Part shown: in pieces, positions 45,682 through 58,559 of the stretch
Layout: each line of letters opens with the position of its first letter
Position numbering within the stretch: position 1 is the first letter of the stretch
Source of the DNA: Tipula vernalis
Taxonomy: Eukaryota > Arthropoda > Insecta > Diptera > Tipulidae
Assembly: GCA_958295665.1 (NCBI GenBank)
Contig: OY282560.1
Span: forward strand, 258,735,368 to 258,799,367
Reading direction: 5' to 3'
Length of the DNA: 64,000 bases
The notes under the pieces: generated by a model
What the model saw: only the letters and a program-made list of their open reading frames with translations
Told to the model about the DNA's origin: nothing
Databases searched by the model: none
Made by a program: the position numbers and the translations under genes

Positions 45682-46544
45682 TTAAGATGCCTCGTAAAAT
45701 TCGACATCGTCAAGGCCACGCATGAAACAAGCCACTATGTCTCCGAAATGTTGTGCCCTGTCGTTCGGTCTGCGATCGCTTTGGTGGGTAGCACTAAATT
45801 CCACCGCTCCCACAAGCTTGTCGATACATCCACTCACGCTCCCATTGCCTTCAGACACCGCAGAACTTGGTCTACTGGACAAACTCGAATTAGGCCTTTT
45901 TTCTCTTTGAGGTGGAATGTATTCTAAAAGTAAAAACACTAGATAATTATATTCGGACTTATAATTAACAAGCTGTATTTACCTGCACTTGTTCTCAGTG
46001 GGCTTGTTAGTTCCTTCTCTTCTATGTTGGTTATTTGCCTACAAAACTAACATACATTATTAATTAAAAACACTTAATAAACTTAATCTAATTTTAATTA
46101 CATTCTTTTAACCAATACGTCATCCAATTGAAGCAATACATTAATGTGTTTGGGTATTGGTATAACAGTTTTTGCTACAGGAGCCCCGCTTGGTATTCTA
46201 ACAAAAATTCCTTTAATAGTGGGTATATTAGTCCCTATGATATCTGAAATCTTCCTTAAGCATATTTATTGAAAGGCTGAAGCAGTAATTAAATAGGGGA
46301 GGCCTCTCAAAAACTAAATTGAGCAGTGCTTCGTCAAAGGCTTCCTTTTGGTCGGCACTTAACAGCAAACTAGGAACCGTCTTTTTTAATTTATTTTTAT
46401 GTTTTTTACTATATTCTCGACGTTTTAACTACACTTGGCACTAGCAATCCAACTCACATTCTGAAATCTATGTTTCATCATTTTCTAAAGAAGATGCCTC
46501 CAGAATTTCATATTCGAACGTATCAATGTATCATTTAGATCCAT
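45682..46544 (-). pseudogene. MADF/BESS-like accessory protein, copy B
   Basis: The counterpart of 8642-9501. The last segment (45682-45939) has RPSSAVSEGNGSVSGCIDKL and DRRPNDRAQHFGDIVACFMR. Upstream, MADF-like pieces (SADQKEAFDEALLNLVFERP; IIGTNIPTIKGIFVRIPSG; LLQLDDVLVKRM) are separated by frame changes. The early stops at the positions seen in copy A are also present. It ends EFYEAS, earlier than in copy A. The + strand frames over this region are shadows. Confidence 0.55.
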
Positions 46545-46893
46545 ACGATGTTTTCAATTTGTCAAACAAAACAATAAAAAAATTGATTGCTAGTTCTCAT
46601 TTTTAAAATAAATATCGATGTGTCAAATTTTATATTACGAAAATAACCAAAAATTACTATGGTTGACAAATTTTTTTGCATTCGATGTTGTTTTCACCGC
46701 CATTGCCACTATATTTTGTTAGTGCCACTAAATAATATTGGTAGAAAACTTGGATTTTTTCCATCGGAACGATAAGTTTTTTATATGGTAAAGGAGCATG
46801 TCTTTGCTAATATCGTGAAGAAAAACAACAACAAAAACTAAAATCTGAAAACAAGATCGAAACACAGAGCGAAAACAATACTGTGAATGCAGG

Positions 46894-48859
46894 CTAAGAC
46901 TATAATTAATCGATAAAATAACAGATTAAATTGTAGATTGAAGTTGTATAGTCGTGAATATCGGTAACTACAATCAGTGAATACAATTGACCTTTAAAAT
47001 CGAATTTATCATTTCTAATTTCGATGTAAATTTATTTATTTAAGGTTATAATAAAAAGAATGAACAAAATACCTATATTTAGCAATAAATAATCAATAAG
47101 ATTGTTTATATTGTGATTTTGGCCTTAAAAAGGTAGAATTTATTTGAAAAAAAAATTTTCTTTGAAAATTTCTGTTTTATGGTGGTTTAGAAATACGGTT
47201 TTCGAACATCAATTTCGAAAAGAGAGTAACTGCAACTCAAAATTGTAGTTGTGTCTATCGATTTGGCCCTTACAGTTTGTGAATAACAATTTTTAGTATT
47301 CTGTAAATTTTGCTCTGGGTCTGTTTGATAATTCGCACGGTGCGGTGCAGTGTAAAGGTTTTTCTTTATTTCAACATAGCTATAGATTTTTTACATTTTG
47401 TGAATAGGAGCATTAGTTTTAAAATCAATTAATTAGGAAGCTATACGTGAAAGTTAGGATTAAATACTCCTCTGGCAGAACCGCCTATTTTTAAACAACA
47501 AATGTTAATTTTTTTAAATGTTTGTGCCTGCAGTTGAATATTGTAAAGAATAAAAATATAACCTACTTTCACATTATCATTTAAAGCAAACGACCTAATA
47601 TTAGATCAACACAACTCGAACAAAAATGTCTATGATGACAAAAAGTACTATGTAGTATCTCATCAAACCTACATGTATCAGTATATTATGAACGTCTATT
47701 CCTTTGGAATCGAATTACCTAACAATCTTAGTTTTTTATGTTTGAATATAAGTCTATAAAGACTAATTTACATTCAAAGATTTTCGCAGATGCAGATGTC
47801 AACTCAAAAATTCGTTTTCTTTACACATAAAAAATAAATTTAAACAAAAAATGTTATAAACCAATACAAATGATTGCTTTTCTTGTTTATCTAACCTTAT
47901 TACAGTTATTTATTCACGCTTCAACGATTTTACAGAAAAAAGATGAATCTCGACATCTGCAAAAAAAAGTAGACGATGACTTTTGGGTTTGTTTCTCGGG
48001 TTTCAATTGCCTTTTTTTAACAGATGACTATCGTTTCTCTTTTTGTCTTTTTTTTCTTCGTATGCTGTGTTTCAATTTTTTTGCGGACGTCGAATGTTGT
48101 TTGTTTAATTAAAATCGGATAAGTATTTAAGCCTACTTTTGTTTTATAGCAAATAACAGAGATTTGAGGAAACTTACAAATATACAAATAAAATGTTGGC
48201 CCCGAAGTTAATCCCTCTAAATTGTTCTGTTGTAAATACTCAATCATCATTCATCAGTAACCAATGCAATAACTTGTAACAAGCAATATCGATGGCCACA
48301 TGTCGTTATCGTTTCGTCCAATGAAAAGATATTAGCTTAGATTAAAAAAAGTAACATAATATCACTTAAATTAACTTTAGAAGTCAGAATCGGGTCCATT
48401 TTCTATACAGAGTATAGACTTAAGCGGTTCCACCTAACTAGCAGCTAATTTCAATTTTATCTTTTGCTATACATATTCCAAAAGATAAAAGGTTTACAAT
48501 AAACAATTCTTTTTGTATGACTTCCTTGTATTCATTATATTTTAACGAGTAATAATAGTGTATTGTTCAAAACTAGTATGAAAATAGGAGCACGAGGATG
48601 AGCGATAACTCCAATCTGCTTGTTTCATGCTATTTTTCTACGAAATTTAAGAACTATTTTTAATGAAAGAAAATTCTTTTAAATGAGCCATTTATCATGT
48701 AAGTTAACAATAAACTTGTAGTAATAAACGGCTCAAATGTATAAATGGAAAAATGCAAAAATTGTGGAAATCGAATAGTAATATGCAATATAAACAAAAA
48801 CATTGAAGCAGCTATTAAAGTTTTTAGCCAAAAACGTTTTAAAACAAAGTTGTTTTTTT
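46894..48859. other. Non-coding, about 2 kb
   Basis: No gene recognised. The 80-codon frame at 47870-48112 starts with a hydrophobic stretch but has no supporting context and overlaps an antisense frame. Confidence 0.45.
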
Positions 48860-48884
48860 GGGGGGTGGGGGGGGGGGGGGGGGG
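48860..48884. repeat. Poly-G tract (G6-T-G18)
   Basis: A pure G run of 18 after a run of 6, in very AT-rich surroundings. It may form a G-quadruplex, and its length is likely to vary or be misread. Confidence 0.9.
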
Positions 48885-51800
48885 TGAGCGCACAATCAAA
48901 TTATTTTTAATGACCTGTGAAGGTAATTTGAAGGATATCTTGTTGTTTTTAATACGGACCAATATTTTATACGGATTCTTATTTTACAAAAACTAACACT
49001 TTTTACTGAAAATTTTTTTTACATTCGTTTTATGGCCATTCAAATGATCTAACTAAAACTGATTTTCTTACGGACAGTTATTGGCTCTGGTTTTAATGAT
49101 TTGGTAACGATAATACATACGGTGGAACGAATCACCGTGTAAAAAGAGAATTGAGGTTATCTTTATCATAAAGTAAATGGAATTAATATTAATATATTCC
49201 CATAATTTCTGTCTTTATTAACTTTCTTTGGCTCATAATTTATAATAACTTTTGGGTTTGAATCACGGGTTGCTTACACCGATTTTATAAATGATGAGAC
49301 TCTGCTCTAGGAATAAGTTTAGTTTGTAAGGCTGTGTTGAAATAAAAAATATTTAACTTACCTCATTTTTTAACCGATTTGCTGTTCCAAATGCATCTAG
49401 CTAAAAAGTTAAAATTTTTATTTATTTTTGTGAGTTTTGTGAAGTAAAAATAATTTAATTTTAAAATGAATAATAATATCGTTAAATATATACCGATAAT
49501 AATTCAGTTGGATGTTTTATACAAGCAATTATTGAATTGAATTGCAAAATATTACAGTACAGTTAAATTTGTGAAGGTAATCTAGAGCAGATTTCACTAA
49601 AAATAGACTACGAGCCTGCTGAAAATTTTTCAAAAGAAATTTTACATGAACTCGCAGTTCACATAAATAAACAAAAGATAACAAATTTTAACTGGTCGCC
49701 GACCACATAAAATATTTGTGGTGAGTAAAATGTCAAAAATTTAACTTTTTAACTTTTTATGCGATATTTTTTTCGTTTGGAACATAGACTAAGAGTTATG
49801 CGTAGGTTTCTTGGACTAAAAAATAATTATAGTCATTAAGACTTTACTCGGATTTTGAAATATTGAGTGGCAATGGATTTTAGAGCAATTTACCTCCCGA
49901 AGGTAAGCTTATTATTTATAAGACGAAGAAAGATCTAAAACTCCAATTATCTAAAGTTAACAGTTCTGTCATTTGGTTTGCTCTAGAGGTATCTTTCTTG
50001 AAAAATTATATAATTTTCTCTGACTCCTTAAACCTGCCTAGTTCTGTATTCAAATTCACCATCAACGACTGTAGATTCGGCTCACTTAGCTATTGAACCG
50101 AAACTTCTATCTTGCAGAAATAGAATTACGATTGGTAGTAAAACGTTCTCTAAGCGGCATTTATCATTGAGCGCAGATTTTGACACTACTATTATTTATA
50201 ACCACAATTACACTTCGCTTATTTCGAGGTGAAATAATATTACATATTTGCAGCCTTACGAAACTCAAAAAAAGCAACGAGATAAAATAAATTGCCATCT
50301 CTATCGGTTTCTGGTGAACTTACAGATTTTAATTTTGTTTAAGGCAATTAATTTAATAAGACTTAGTCTTGTCTCCAAAAACATTTTAAATTACATATTT
50401 ACATATTAAACTTAATATAACGAACCGTCAACAATTTAAAAAACAATTTTTGCGGATAACAACTTTGATTTGTTTTCAATTTTGTTTAGGTACCAAGATT
50501 TTATATAAATCGATGATAAAAGTTTGCCAGCCGGGCATATTTCCAAAAATGTTGAGGAATTTTTGGAAATTATAATTAACATTTCTACGAGAAGGTGATA
50601 ATTTTTCCTTTTCTCATAATCAAATGCAATTTATTCGATTTTGTCACAATAAATCTTAGGAGTGCAGTTCCAAGTCATACTCAATTACATGTAAATTGTT
50701 TTTTTGGATAGTTTCCAAACAATAATAAATTTCAATAGCAAATCGTGTTAAAATTTTTAACTTTATACAGTTCACCTTCGGTTTGTGTAATGTAACAAAT
50801 TTGTATGTTTTCAACGTTGAATGACGAATTACCTGCGAATAATGATAAATGTATCTTCCAGCAAGTGAAATAAGATACATTCAACTCTTGGAGTATTTCT
50901 TAAATTTTGAATGATTTTCAGTTTGTACACATATGTAAACACAAATCTTCTTTACGGGAATTAATCTAAGTAGATGTTCCACATTTTTTAAAAGTTGAAG
51001 TAAGCAACTTTTTAGTTAACGATAGTGTGTTTTGAGTTGATTTTGGAAGCAGAATACTTTTTTACGTTCATGTAGAAATAAGTACTTAAATTTTCAGACC
51101 GGAAAAAACTTTACCATTTATGACAATCTGTCGGTAAGTATAGAACTGGAGATAGGTTCCACAAAAAATAATCAATTTCAAGGGAACTAATGAACTTTTT
51201 TGATATATGAATGGGACAATAATTCCTTATGGGCTTGAACAATACTAATCAAAATTGTATAAAATTAATAAATTGCCACTAAAAAGTCAAATTTATCCAA
51301 AGTGAAAATATGTCAATACCAATAATCCTACTGCATTCGACCCATTGAACGGAACATTTTATCCATCCCAAATATGAATTACATATAATTATTGTAATTT
51401 CACCTTGAAACTTGTCAGTTTATTTTAGTCTTTAAAACCTACAGATTATATAGATGTAATGCGTCATATTCATGTTACTTCAGTTCTATTCGTAATCTTT
51501 TGTAGAATAAAGATTTTTTGTGTATTGATGAGATGAACACATGATTTTATTTTAAGGTAGTGGGAAATAATTAAACGTTTATTAGTCAAGGTTGTTTTAA
51601 TTATAAATACATACATAGACATAGAATTTTGTTTTTTGCAGTTTGGCTATATACGATAATCTATTGATATTGTTTTACACGATGGTTGAAAATACTTAAT
51701 GTTGGGGACAATCTCGACAGACAGGAGCCGGAATTACGCAACGAACGCAAACATAAATTTAGTACTGTAAATATAAAATTTTTGCTGACAACCTCGACAC

Positions 51801-52764
51801 AAGTTTTTGACATTAACATAAAACCCCTAAAACCCCTAAAAGCTATTGAATGGTCATAAATCCATAATCTAAAACTATTTGAAGGCCATAGATCCTAATT
51901 TGTAAAATAATTTTTCACCGATTTCAATTTTCCGGCCTAGGTAAAATCGGGAGGATTTCGTTATATCATAGATAATAAATTAGATTTAGGGTTTGGTTTT
52001 AAAATTTTCCGAAGTAAATACGCGAAGATTTATCTTTGGATTTAATTTTTGTTTGTCGTCTTTCATATGAACCAAGTCACACAGATAATGTTGTATTAAT
52101 GGATATACATATTCACATATATTCATAGAATAATAATTTTCCAAAAGTAACCGAAATTCTTGTGGAATACTCCCAAAAATAATAATCACCCTAAAATAAT
52201 AGTTATAAATAAAAAAATTCGTGTCGTTTACTTAAAGATTTTTAATTTCTCTACGGTTGAAATGTTAGAAAAACTTAAACAAAAATTGGATTCGTTAAAA
52301 TTCTTAATTTTCTTTAAGACTGTGTCCGAAATCTGTGATAAATATTTTTTAGTACACATTTTTGACATTTATTTGAAAAACTCGCATAGAGCCAAAATAT
52401 CAAGGTCTTTTGATATGATAATTTTTAACACAAACAGCCTTAGCAATTAAAATGTCAGCGACACAAATAATAAAGCAATCATAGCATTTATGGATAATTT
52501 CCTATTTTCAACTACAATTTGTAACATATAATAAAGTTACTTCCAATATTTTTTAGTTAGCGTTGTGCTTCTGCTTTAAGACCACTTGACCAGTGACTTT
52601 ATCATTTTCTTGTATAAAAACCTACTGTTCCATCATCCTGTTATACTGGCATAATATGTTATTTACAAAATGAAAACCAATTCAATGCGCTTGATAGGAT
52701 GCTTAATGTTAAAATCAAACAGCAACATGCTAGACGGGAAAATATTTCAAACAATTATTCCAAT
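48885..52764. other. Non-coding, about 3.9 kb
   Basis: A degraded MITE M2 fragment lies at 49601-49657 (CTGAAAATTTTTC and AACTCGCAGT). No gene is seen. Confidence 0.45.
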
Positions 52765-53875
52765 AATTTTATAGACAAAATATATTAACAATAATGGCAT
52801 TCACAACCTTTTTCGATTAGTTAATCGGAAAAAATGAAGAGGCCAATCATTTATAATATATCTACCAAAAAAGCAGAAATATCAATCCCCCCGTACTTTA
52901 TCCCAAGAGTTATATAAAGTGTGTAAACCTGAACAAAAAAAAAATGAGAACTTTCCTTAAGCTTATTGTGTTAATAGTCTGGTTACATACTGAAAAAGTT
53001 GATCTACCCATCAGGTAGCTACGACCAAACTACAAAAATACAATTCCTCCTTAATAAAGATAGTGTCAAGTACAAACGTACTGATTTAGCGAATTATATT
53101 CCCTAAATCAAAAAAACTCAAGAAAAACCTTCATTTCTGTGTGTTTTGCTTATACCCACACAAATAATTTAGAAAAAGAGAAGTTTGTCTGTGTATTAAG
53201 CTTCTTTAGGTTTTTTATATGTAGACAAAATATTTGAACAATAACGGCATTCACAATATTTTTTGATTGGTTCCTCAGAAAAAAAAAATGAAGAGGCCTA
53301 TCATTTATAAACTATCTACCAAAAAAGTAGAAATTTTAATGCCCCCCCGTAGTTTTCTCCAAGAGTTATAAAAAGTGTATAACCCTGAACAAAAAAACTA
53401 GAACTTTTCTTGAGCTCATTATGTTGGTAGTTTGGTTTCGTACAGAAAAGGTTGGTCTATTCATTAGGTAGAGATAGTGTCAAGTATGAACGTACTGATT
53501 TAGCGACTTATAAACTCAAGGAAAAATCTCATTTCTGTGTGTTTTATGCCCACACAAATAATTAAGAGAACGGGAGGTTTGTCTAGCTACCTACGAAACC
53601 AAACTACCAACACAATGAGTTCACGGAAAATTCTCAATTTTGTTCAGGGTTATACACTTTGTATAACTATTGGGGTAAAGTACGGGGGGGATTGATATTT
53701 CTACTTTTTTTGTAGATATATTATAAATGTTTGGCTTCTTCATTTTTTTCGAAAAGTGTTGTGCCATTAGCAAATGCTATTAACATTATTGTTAATATAT
53801 TTTGTCTATAAAAATCCGAAAGAATCTTATTGATTTAATACACGGACAAACTTCTCTTTCTCTCAACAAATTATT
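52765..53875. repeat. Direct plus inverted repeat array
   Basis: Unit 1 (52765-53218) and unit 2 (53219-53580) are direct copies sharing GCATTCACAA, AATGAAGAGGCC, GTCAAGTA-GAACGTACTGAT-like and TTTCTGTGTGTTTT blocks. Unit 3 (about 53590-53875) is the reverse complement, with GAAGCCAAAC-like, TATACACTTTGTATAACT and GGACAAACTTCTCTTT blocks. No reading frame spans them. Confidence 0.8.
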
Positions 53876-55000
53876 ACACAGTTCGGGCAACATAATAACA
53901 ATTTGAGAATGTAGGGGAATATATTTCAAATAAATGTCAAAAATTTGTACTAAAAATTATTTATCAAAGGTTTCGGAATAAAGTTTAGTGAATAAAGACT
54001 AAAAATGAACCGAAGAGACGTAAAGTGACGTCAACAATTGCTTAAAAAAAGATTGTTGACGACGGAGTAAAGATTTAAAATTATTTTAAAATTACTATTA
54101 AAGATCCAGGTAGTTACAAATTTCTTTATATCAAAAAACACCTCTCTTACATATTTGAATCAGAATCAGCCAACTTTTACATACATTTCAAATAAAATTT
54201 GTCTCTTGGTCACAAATTAGACTACCAAATTATTTTATTAATCCTTTACTACTTAGCGCTTGCAACCGCATATGGTGTAGTTAAACTCTAAATTCCTGTA
54301 AAACAAAACAACAATTTAAATACATACGAGTAAATAGTATTAGCCCACATTGCAATACACCTATTTAAATAACACTAGCGATAAACAGGACGAGCCGCGA
54401 TAAGCAAAGACTTGTTCTTATCACGCTCACTGACGTCATAAATTACGTTTAATTTTATATCACTGATAAAAAATTAGCGAGGAAGCTCTATGTGTGAAAT
54501 AATTATTTCAAAAGTGTAAAGTACTACTTCAATACTTCATGAATAAATGTTATTTTTGTTGGATTTATTCATTACGCGATTATTTAATAATTTTTAATTA
54601 AATACAAAAAGAAAAATAACAATAGCAACAATATATAAAAAATCTTATCAACAAAAAATATTAAATTTTGTATTCTTATCATATTCTTTTTTTCAAATTT
54701 GGAGGTTATATACTTTTGTGTAACCACTCTTTTTTGTTGTAAATACTAAATTGTGTTTATAATCTAATTTGCTTTTGTTTAATGAGAAAAGAAATTTATT
54801 GTTCTAATTCAGTTGTATTAAGTTGAATATGTGTGACCATATTTTATATGACAATGATTTATGCCTTTAAAATTGCTACTAAATATGTTTATATCGAAAG
54901 TGTGGCGTTGTGGTTGTTATTTATCTTTACCGATTATAAGCGGTGTGCTAGATTACCAACGACCGTTGCTTGAATCAATCTACCCTATAGCCTGCATATA
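53876..55000. other. Non-coding
   Basis: No gene recognised. A less AT-biased segment at 54380-54440 has no clear feature. Confidence 0.45.
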
Positions 55001-55629
55001 CAGTCCTCGCCACAATTGTTTGTACCTCACATAAATTTCATATTGATCTAATTAAAAACTAAAATTCTACAAAAATCTTGAATATAATTATTTGTCTTGG
55101 CCAGGGAAGGGTTGCGATTTAAACTTGCGGAGGTTTAAAGTGTAAGATATCCATTAAATTAAAGTGTAAGATATCCATGATCTAAAAATACCAAAAATGT
55201 GTAGCAGGGTGCCAAGAAAACTGAGCGGGATAAGATTCTAAGTGATGTTAACAACAAATTTTTGAAAAACTTGCTAGATCTTATAGAGGCTAAACAAAAA
55301 CCGACCATCTGCATACAAAATATGAGTGACTATATCATTAATTAATTAGCAAAAAATAATCTTAAATTTATTTGATTTACTATTTTATTTTGATTTTTTC
55401 CATATTGAACAAATAATATTGAGATTGTATAGAAATCATGTTACCGAAACATCTGTGCCGAACAAATAATTTTGCATGGATGTGTGCGAATATCGACCAG
55501 AAAACAAAATAAATAAAACCTAAAATAAAGACTAGGCATTTCAAAATCATCGTGAGCCGAATACGAATAAAATTAAAAATATTTTATTTTGAAAAATTTA
55601 TTTTATTTTGTTGTGAATGGGTTGGTAAG

Positions 55630-55715
55630 TTTTAAACACTTTGTTTTAAACACTGTTTTAAACATTGTTTAAAACACCTTGTTTTTTTTATTTTAAACAG
55701 TTGTTTTAAACAAAA
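55630..55715. repeat. Cluster of GTTTTAAAC motifs
   Basis: Five to six copies of GTTTTAAAC or its inverse GTTTAAAAC lie in 85 bp directly upstream of the hAT remnant. They may be subterminal transposase-binding sites. Confidence 0.6.
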
Positions 55716-55741
55716 ATTGAAATGTAGGAATTACAGAGGAA

Positions 55742-56317
55742 TTGAAGCCAATTACAGTGGCACTTGACAAAATACAACAAACAACATGCAAATTAGCAGA
55801 CGCTGTAGAGGTCTGGAAAGGGTTGGAGCCACATTTGACTGGAAATGGAACTGTTAAAACATTATATCAAAAAAGATACAATAAAACACTAACAAATGCA
55901 CATTTGGCGGCATATGTTTTAAGTCCTAAGCCAAAAAAATCAGTTATTACTACAGACGAAAGAGAAAAGGCAATGGATTTTATTGAATTAAATTTTTCAA
56001 TAAATTTCATAAATACCACATTTATGAAATTTATCGCAAAATTAAACCCATTCAGGGATTTACATTTTAAAAATTGTGAGCAGCTGACAGATTTTGAATG
56101 GTGGATGTCGATGCAATCGCTTTATCCGAATATTATTTCGAGTAATAATTTGGATTTGATTGGTTAGCTGCATACTGCTACATCGTCATCAGCTGGTATA
56201 GAAAGGATTTTTTCTAAATTTGGCTTAACGCAAACTGCTTTAAGAAGCAAACTCGGAACTATTAGGGCGGCTAAATTGGTTTTCGTTTCGCAGCAATTAA
56301 TTAAAATAGGTGCATAG
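55742..56317 (+). pseudogene. hAT transposase C-terminal remnant
   Basis: An open frame (AVEVWKGLEPHLTGNGTVKT, AAYVLSPKPKK) runs to a TAG at 56166, then continues in the same frame as SSAGIERIFSKFGLTQTALR and SKLGTIRAAKLVFV to a TAG at 56317. The S-AG-ERIFS...R..L pattern is the hAT C-terminal dimerisation motif. The catalytic N-terminal two thirds are missing, and there is no start codon. The missing half and the nonsense codon make it inactive. It belongs to the zinc-finger-BED hAT type found in insects, by general resemblance. Confidence 0.82.
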
Positions 56318-57384
56318 GTTCTTGCAGACTTTAAAAATTTTTGATTTTGTATAATCATAATGGAAATATTTTATTTATTTTTTGTATATCATGAAGATAT
56401 TTTTTATTTGTGGGGGATCGAGCGAACATTCAAAGAGGATAGACGTATTTTGTCTTTCCTCTTCAAAATTTAATTTAATTTAATTTTTATTTTTATTTAT
56501 GTGTTAGTGTGAAGTGTTATGTATATACTTTATAAACAAATGGACATACATTTTAATTCTAATTTAATTTAATTTAATTTAATTCAATTTATTTAAAGTG
56601 AAATAATAGTTAAAGTGTAATTTTGGAAAATGCAATCCACCGGGATGCATTTATCAGGCAATGTTTTGTATTTATAGCTAAAGAAATCAAAATTCTTGAT
56701 TCTTTGATTAAGTGGATGATTTTAAATTTTCTTGTGGTTGTACATACAATTTAATTACTAAAATCTAATAATTGGATTGTATTAAAATTGATTTTAGTTT
56801 AATTTGAAATAATGTACGTAGTTAATTTTCATATCTTATTTTATTTTTACGCATATTTATAAGTGTTCTTGTGTTTTATTGTATGTGCAATCGCAAAACC
56901 AACACTAATGTAATACTACAGGCCTAATTCAGTGATGAAGCACACAGATGCACTCTTACGTTTAATAGCTTATGGTTGAAAGTGTTGGTGCAAAAATAGA
57001 ATAAAATACTCTCATCTAACCAATCCCAATTAGTTTTTTCTTTTCATTATTAACATACCCAATTCTCCCTCCACAATTCGTTTGTTTTGTTTTATCTACA
57101 ATTTGTTTGTTTTTCTCACTCGTTTATATAATCTGTCGATCACCAATACTTTCATGTATAAGCGCAAAATAAATTTATAATATTGGTGACAATCAGGTTT
57201 GTGGTACATTAATGTTGGTTTTGACAATCGACACAAATATGTTCCTGAATATTGTTTGTTATATAGAACAGGAATTTAGTATGATTTTTTGTTTATATAA
57301 TTTGTATTTTGAGTGGATCTATACGTATGCATATAATTGGGTTTTGTTATTCATAAGTGAATTGTCTATAGGTATTATAGATAA

Positions 57385-58490
57385 TACGCGTACGCTTTGT
57401 TATGTCCCCTGCTACGCACATGGAAGATAATTAAATTTATATATTTTCTTTGTATGTATTGTCTTGTATGGACATTTTTGTTAGTTTTTTGAAATTATGT
57501 ATAACTATTGCCACTGAATAAAAGCGGTGTAAATGTATGGTAGCACAAATGATAGTGTCTATACTGGCAGTGGTGATCGTTCGTATGTATGGATTGGTAT
57601 TCCTTTTATATATAATTTTAGTTCGAGGCATTGTGACGCTATTTGTATGCATATAATGTAGATACTATACAAAATAGGATTCTTATACTTCGTATAATCG
57701 AATGGGTTTGAGTCGAATTGGAATCCGTCTTATACAATTCATTGAAAATAGTTTATTTATTTATGATTAATAATTTTTTTACAGGGTATTATAAATTGCA
57801 TCAAATTGATTTTAAATTAATTTAATTTAATATTATAAAATTATAAAGTAACTAAATATATAAATAAAATGCTAATTTGAAAATGATGATTTGAGTTTAA
57901 GATTTATGTGTGCATAATTTAGTGGCAGGGTAATATGTACGAGAAATGAGATAAAGTTTTATGGATATACTATATTTAGATTTATTTAAGAGTATATTTG
58001 GGTACGATTTATTTTTTACAGGGTATTATAAACTACATTAAATTATATTTAATTGATTTTTATTAATATTATAAGTTTATAAATTAACTAAGTTAGATAA
58101 TTAAATACTAATTTTGAAATATTAATTTTAAGTTGAGTTGTGATTTGGTTTGCAACACATAATGACGTATTTATTTATGCATGCCAAATTTTGATTAAAC
58201 GAATGTGAACAACGTGGAATTAGGTAAAGACAAATTGTTATGCTAAATGTATTGAACTTAATTAATTAACTTAATGGATTTTTTGAAGTTTAGGTTGCAA
58301 TTTTTACATACAAACGTCAATTTTACTGAAATGGTACACCGATAAATTTTTAAGAAAATAACGTTTCAGGTTCCTTTCATTGATTTATTATTTTATTTAC
58401 ATTGCATGCTGGATTTTGCAGGGTAATACGTCCATAAACGGAGCCGAAGTTTTATGGGGTATATAATAAGTATAAATTTCGTAGATTTTG
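57385..58490 (+). repeat. Dispersed repeat R, copy 2 (no mariner insertion)
   Basis: This matches 27585-28354 and then, without a break, 29668-29695. The TATAATAAGTATAAATTTCG at about 58460 is the empty target of the mariner-type element. Part of the unit (ACAGGGTATTATAAA... to TTTTATGG) is itself duplicated in tandem (57780-57965 and 58018-58455). Confidence 0.82.
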
Positions 58491-58559
58491 ATTTTTGTTT
58501 ATCTTAATTATGTCAACAAAATTAGTAAATTAAAACATTAATTATAATAATAATTGTTG

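Larger units (their letters stand above)
44692..46893 (-). mobile_element. Two-gene DNA transposon, copy B
   Basis: It starts CCTTGCATTCACAGTATTGT and ends with the inverse, about 2.2 kb, inverted relative to copy A (7628-10463) and without the nested insertion. It matches copy A along its length, including both gene remnants and their shared stops. It therefore serves as the uninterrupted reference. Confidence 0.85.

Noticed and set aside
47870..48112. 80-codon frame with a signal-peptide-like start
   Set aside because: The hydrophobic start is followed by Phe/Cys-rich text typical of T-rich DNA. It overlaps an antisense frame and has no conserved motif.
48745..48996. 83-codon frame with a CKNCGN start and poly-Gly
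   Set aside because: The Gly run is only the G18 tract. There is no second metal-binding pair and the opposing frame is equally long.
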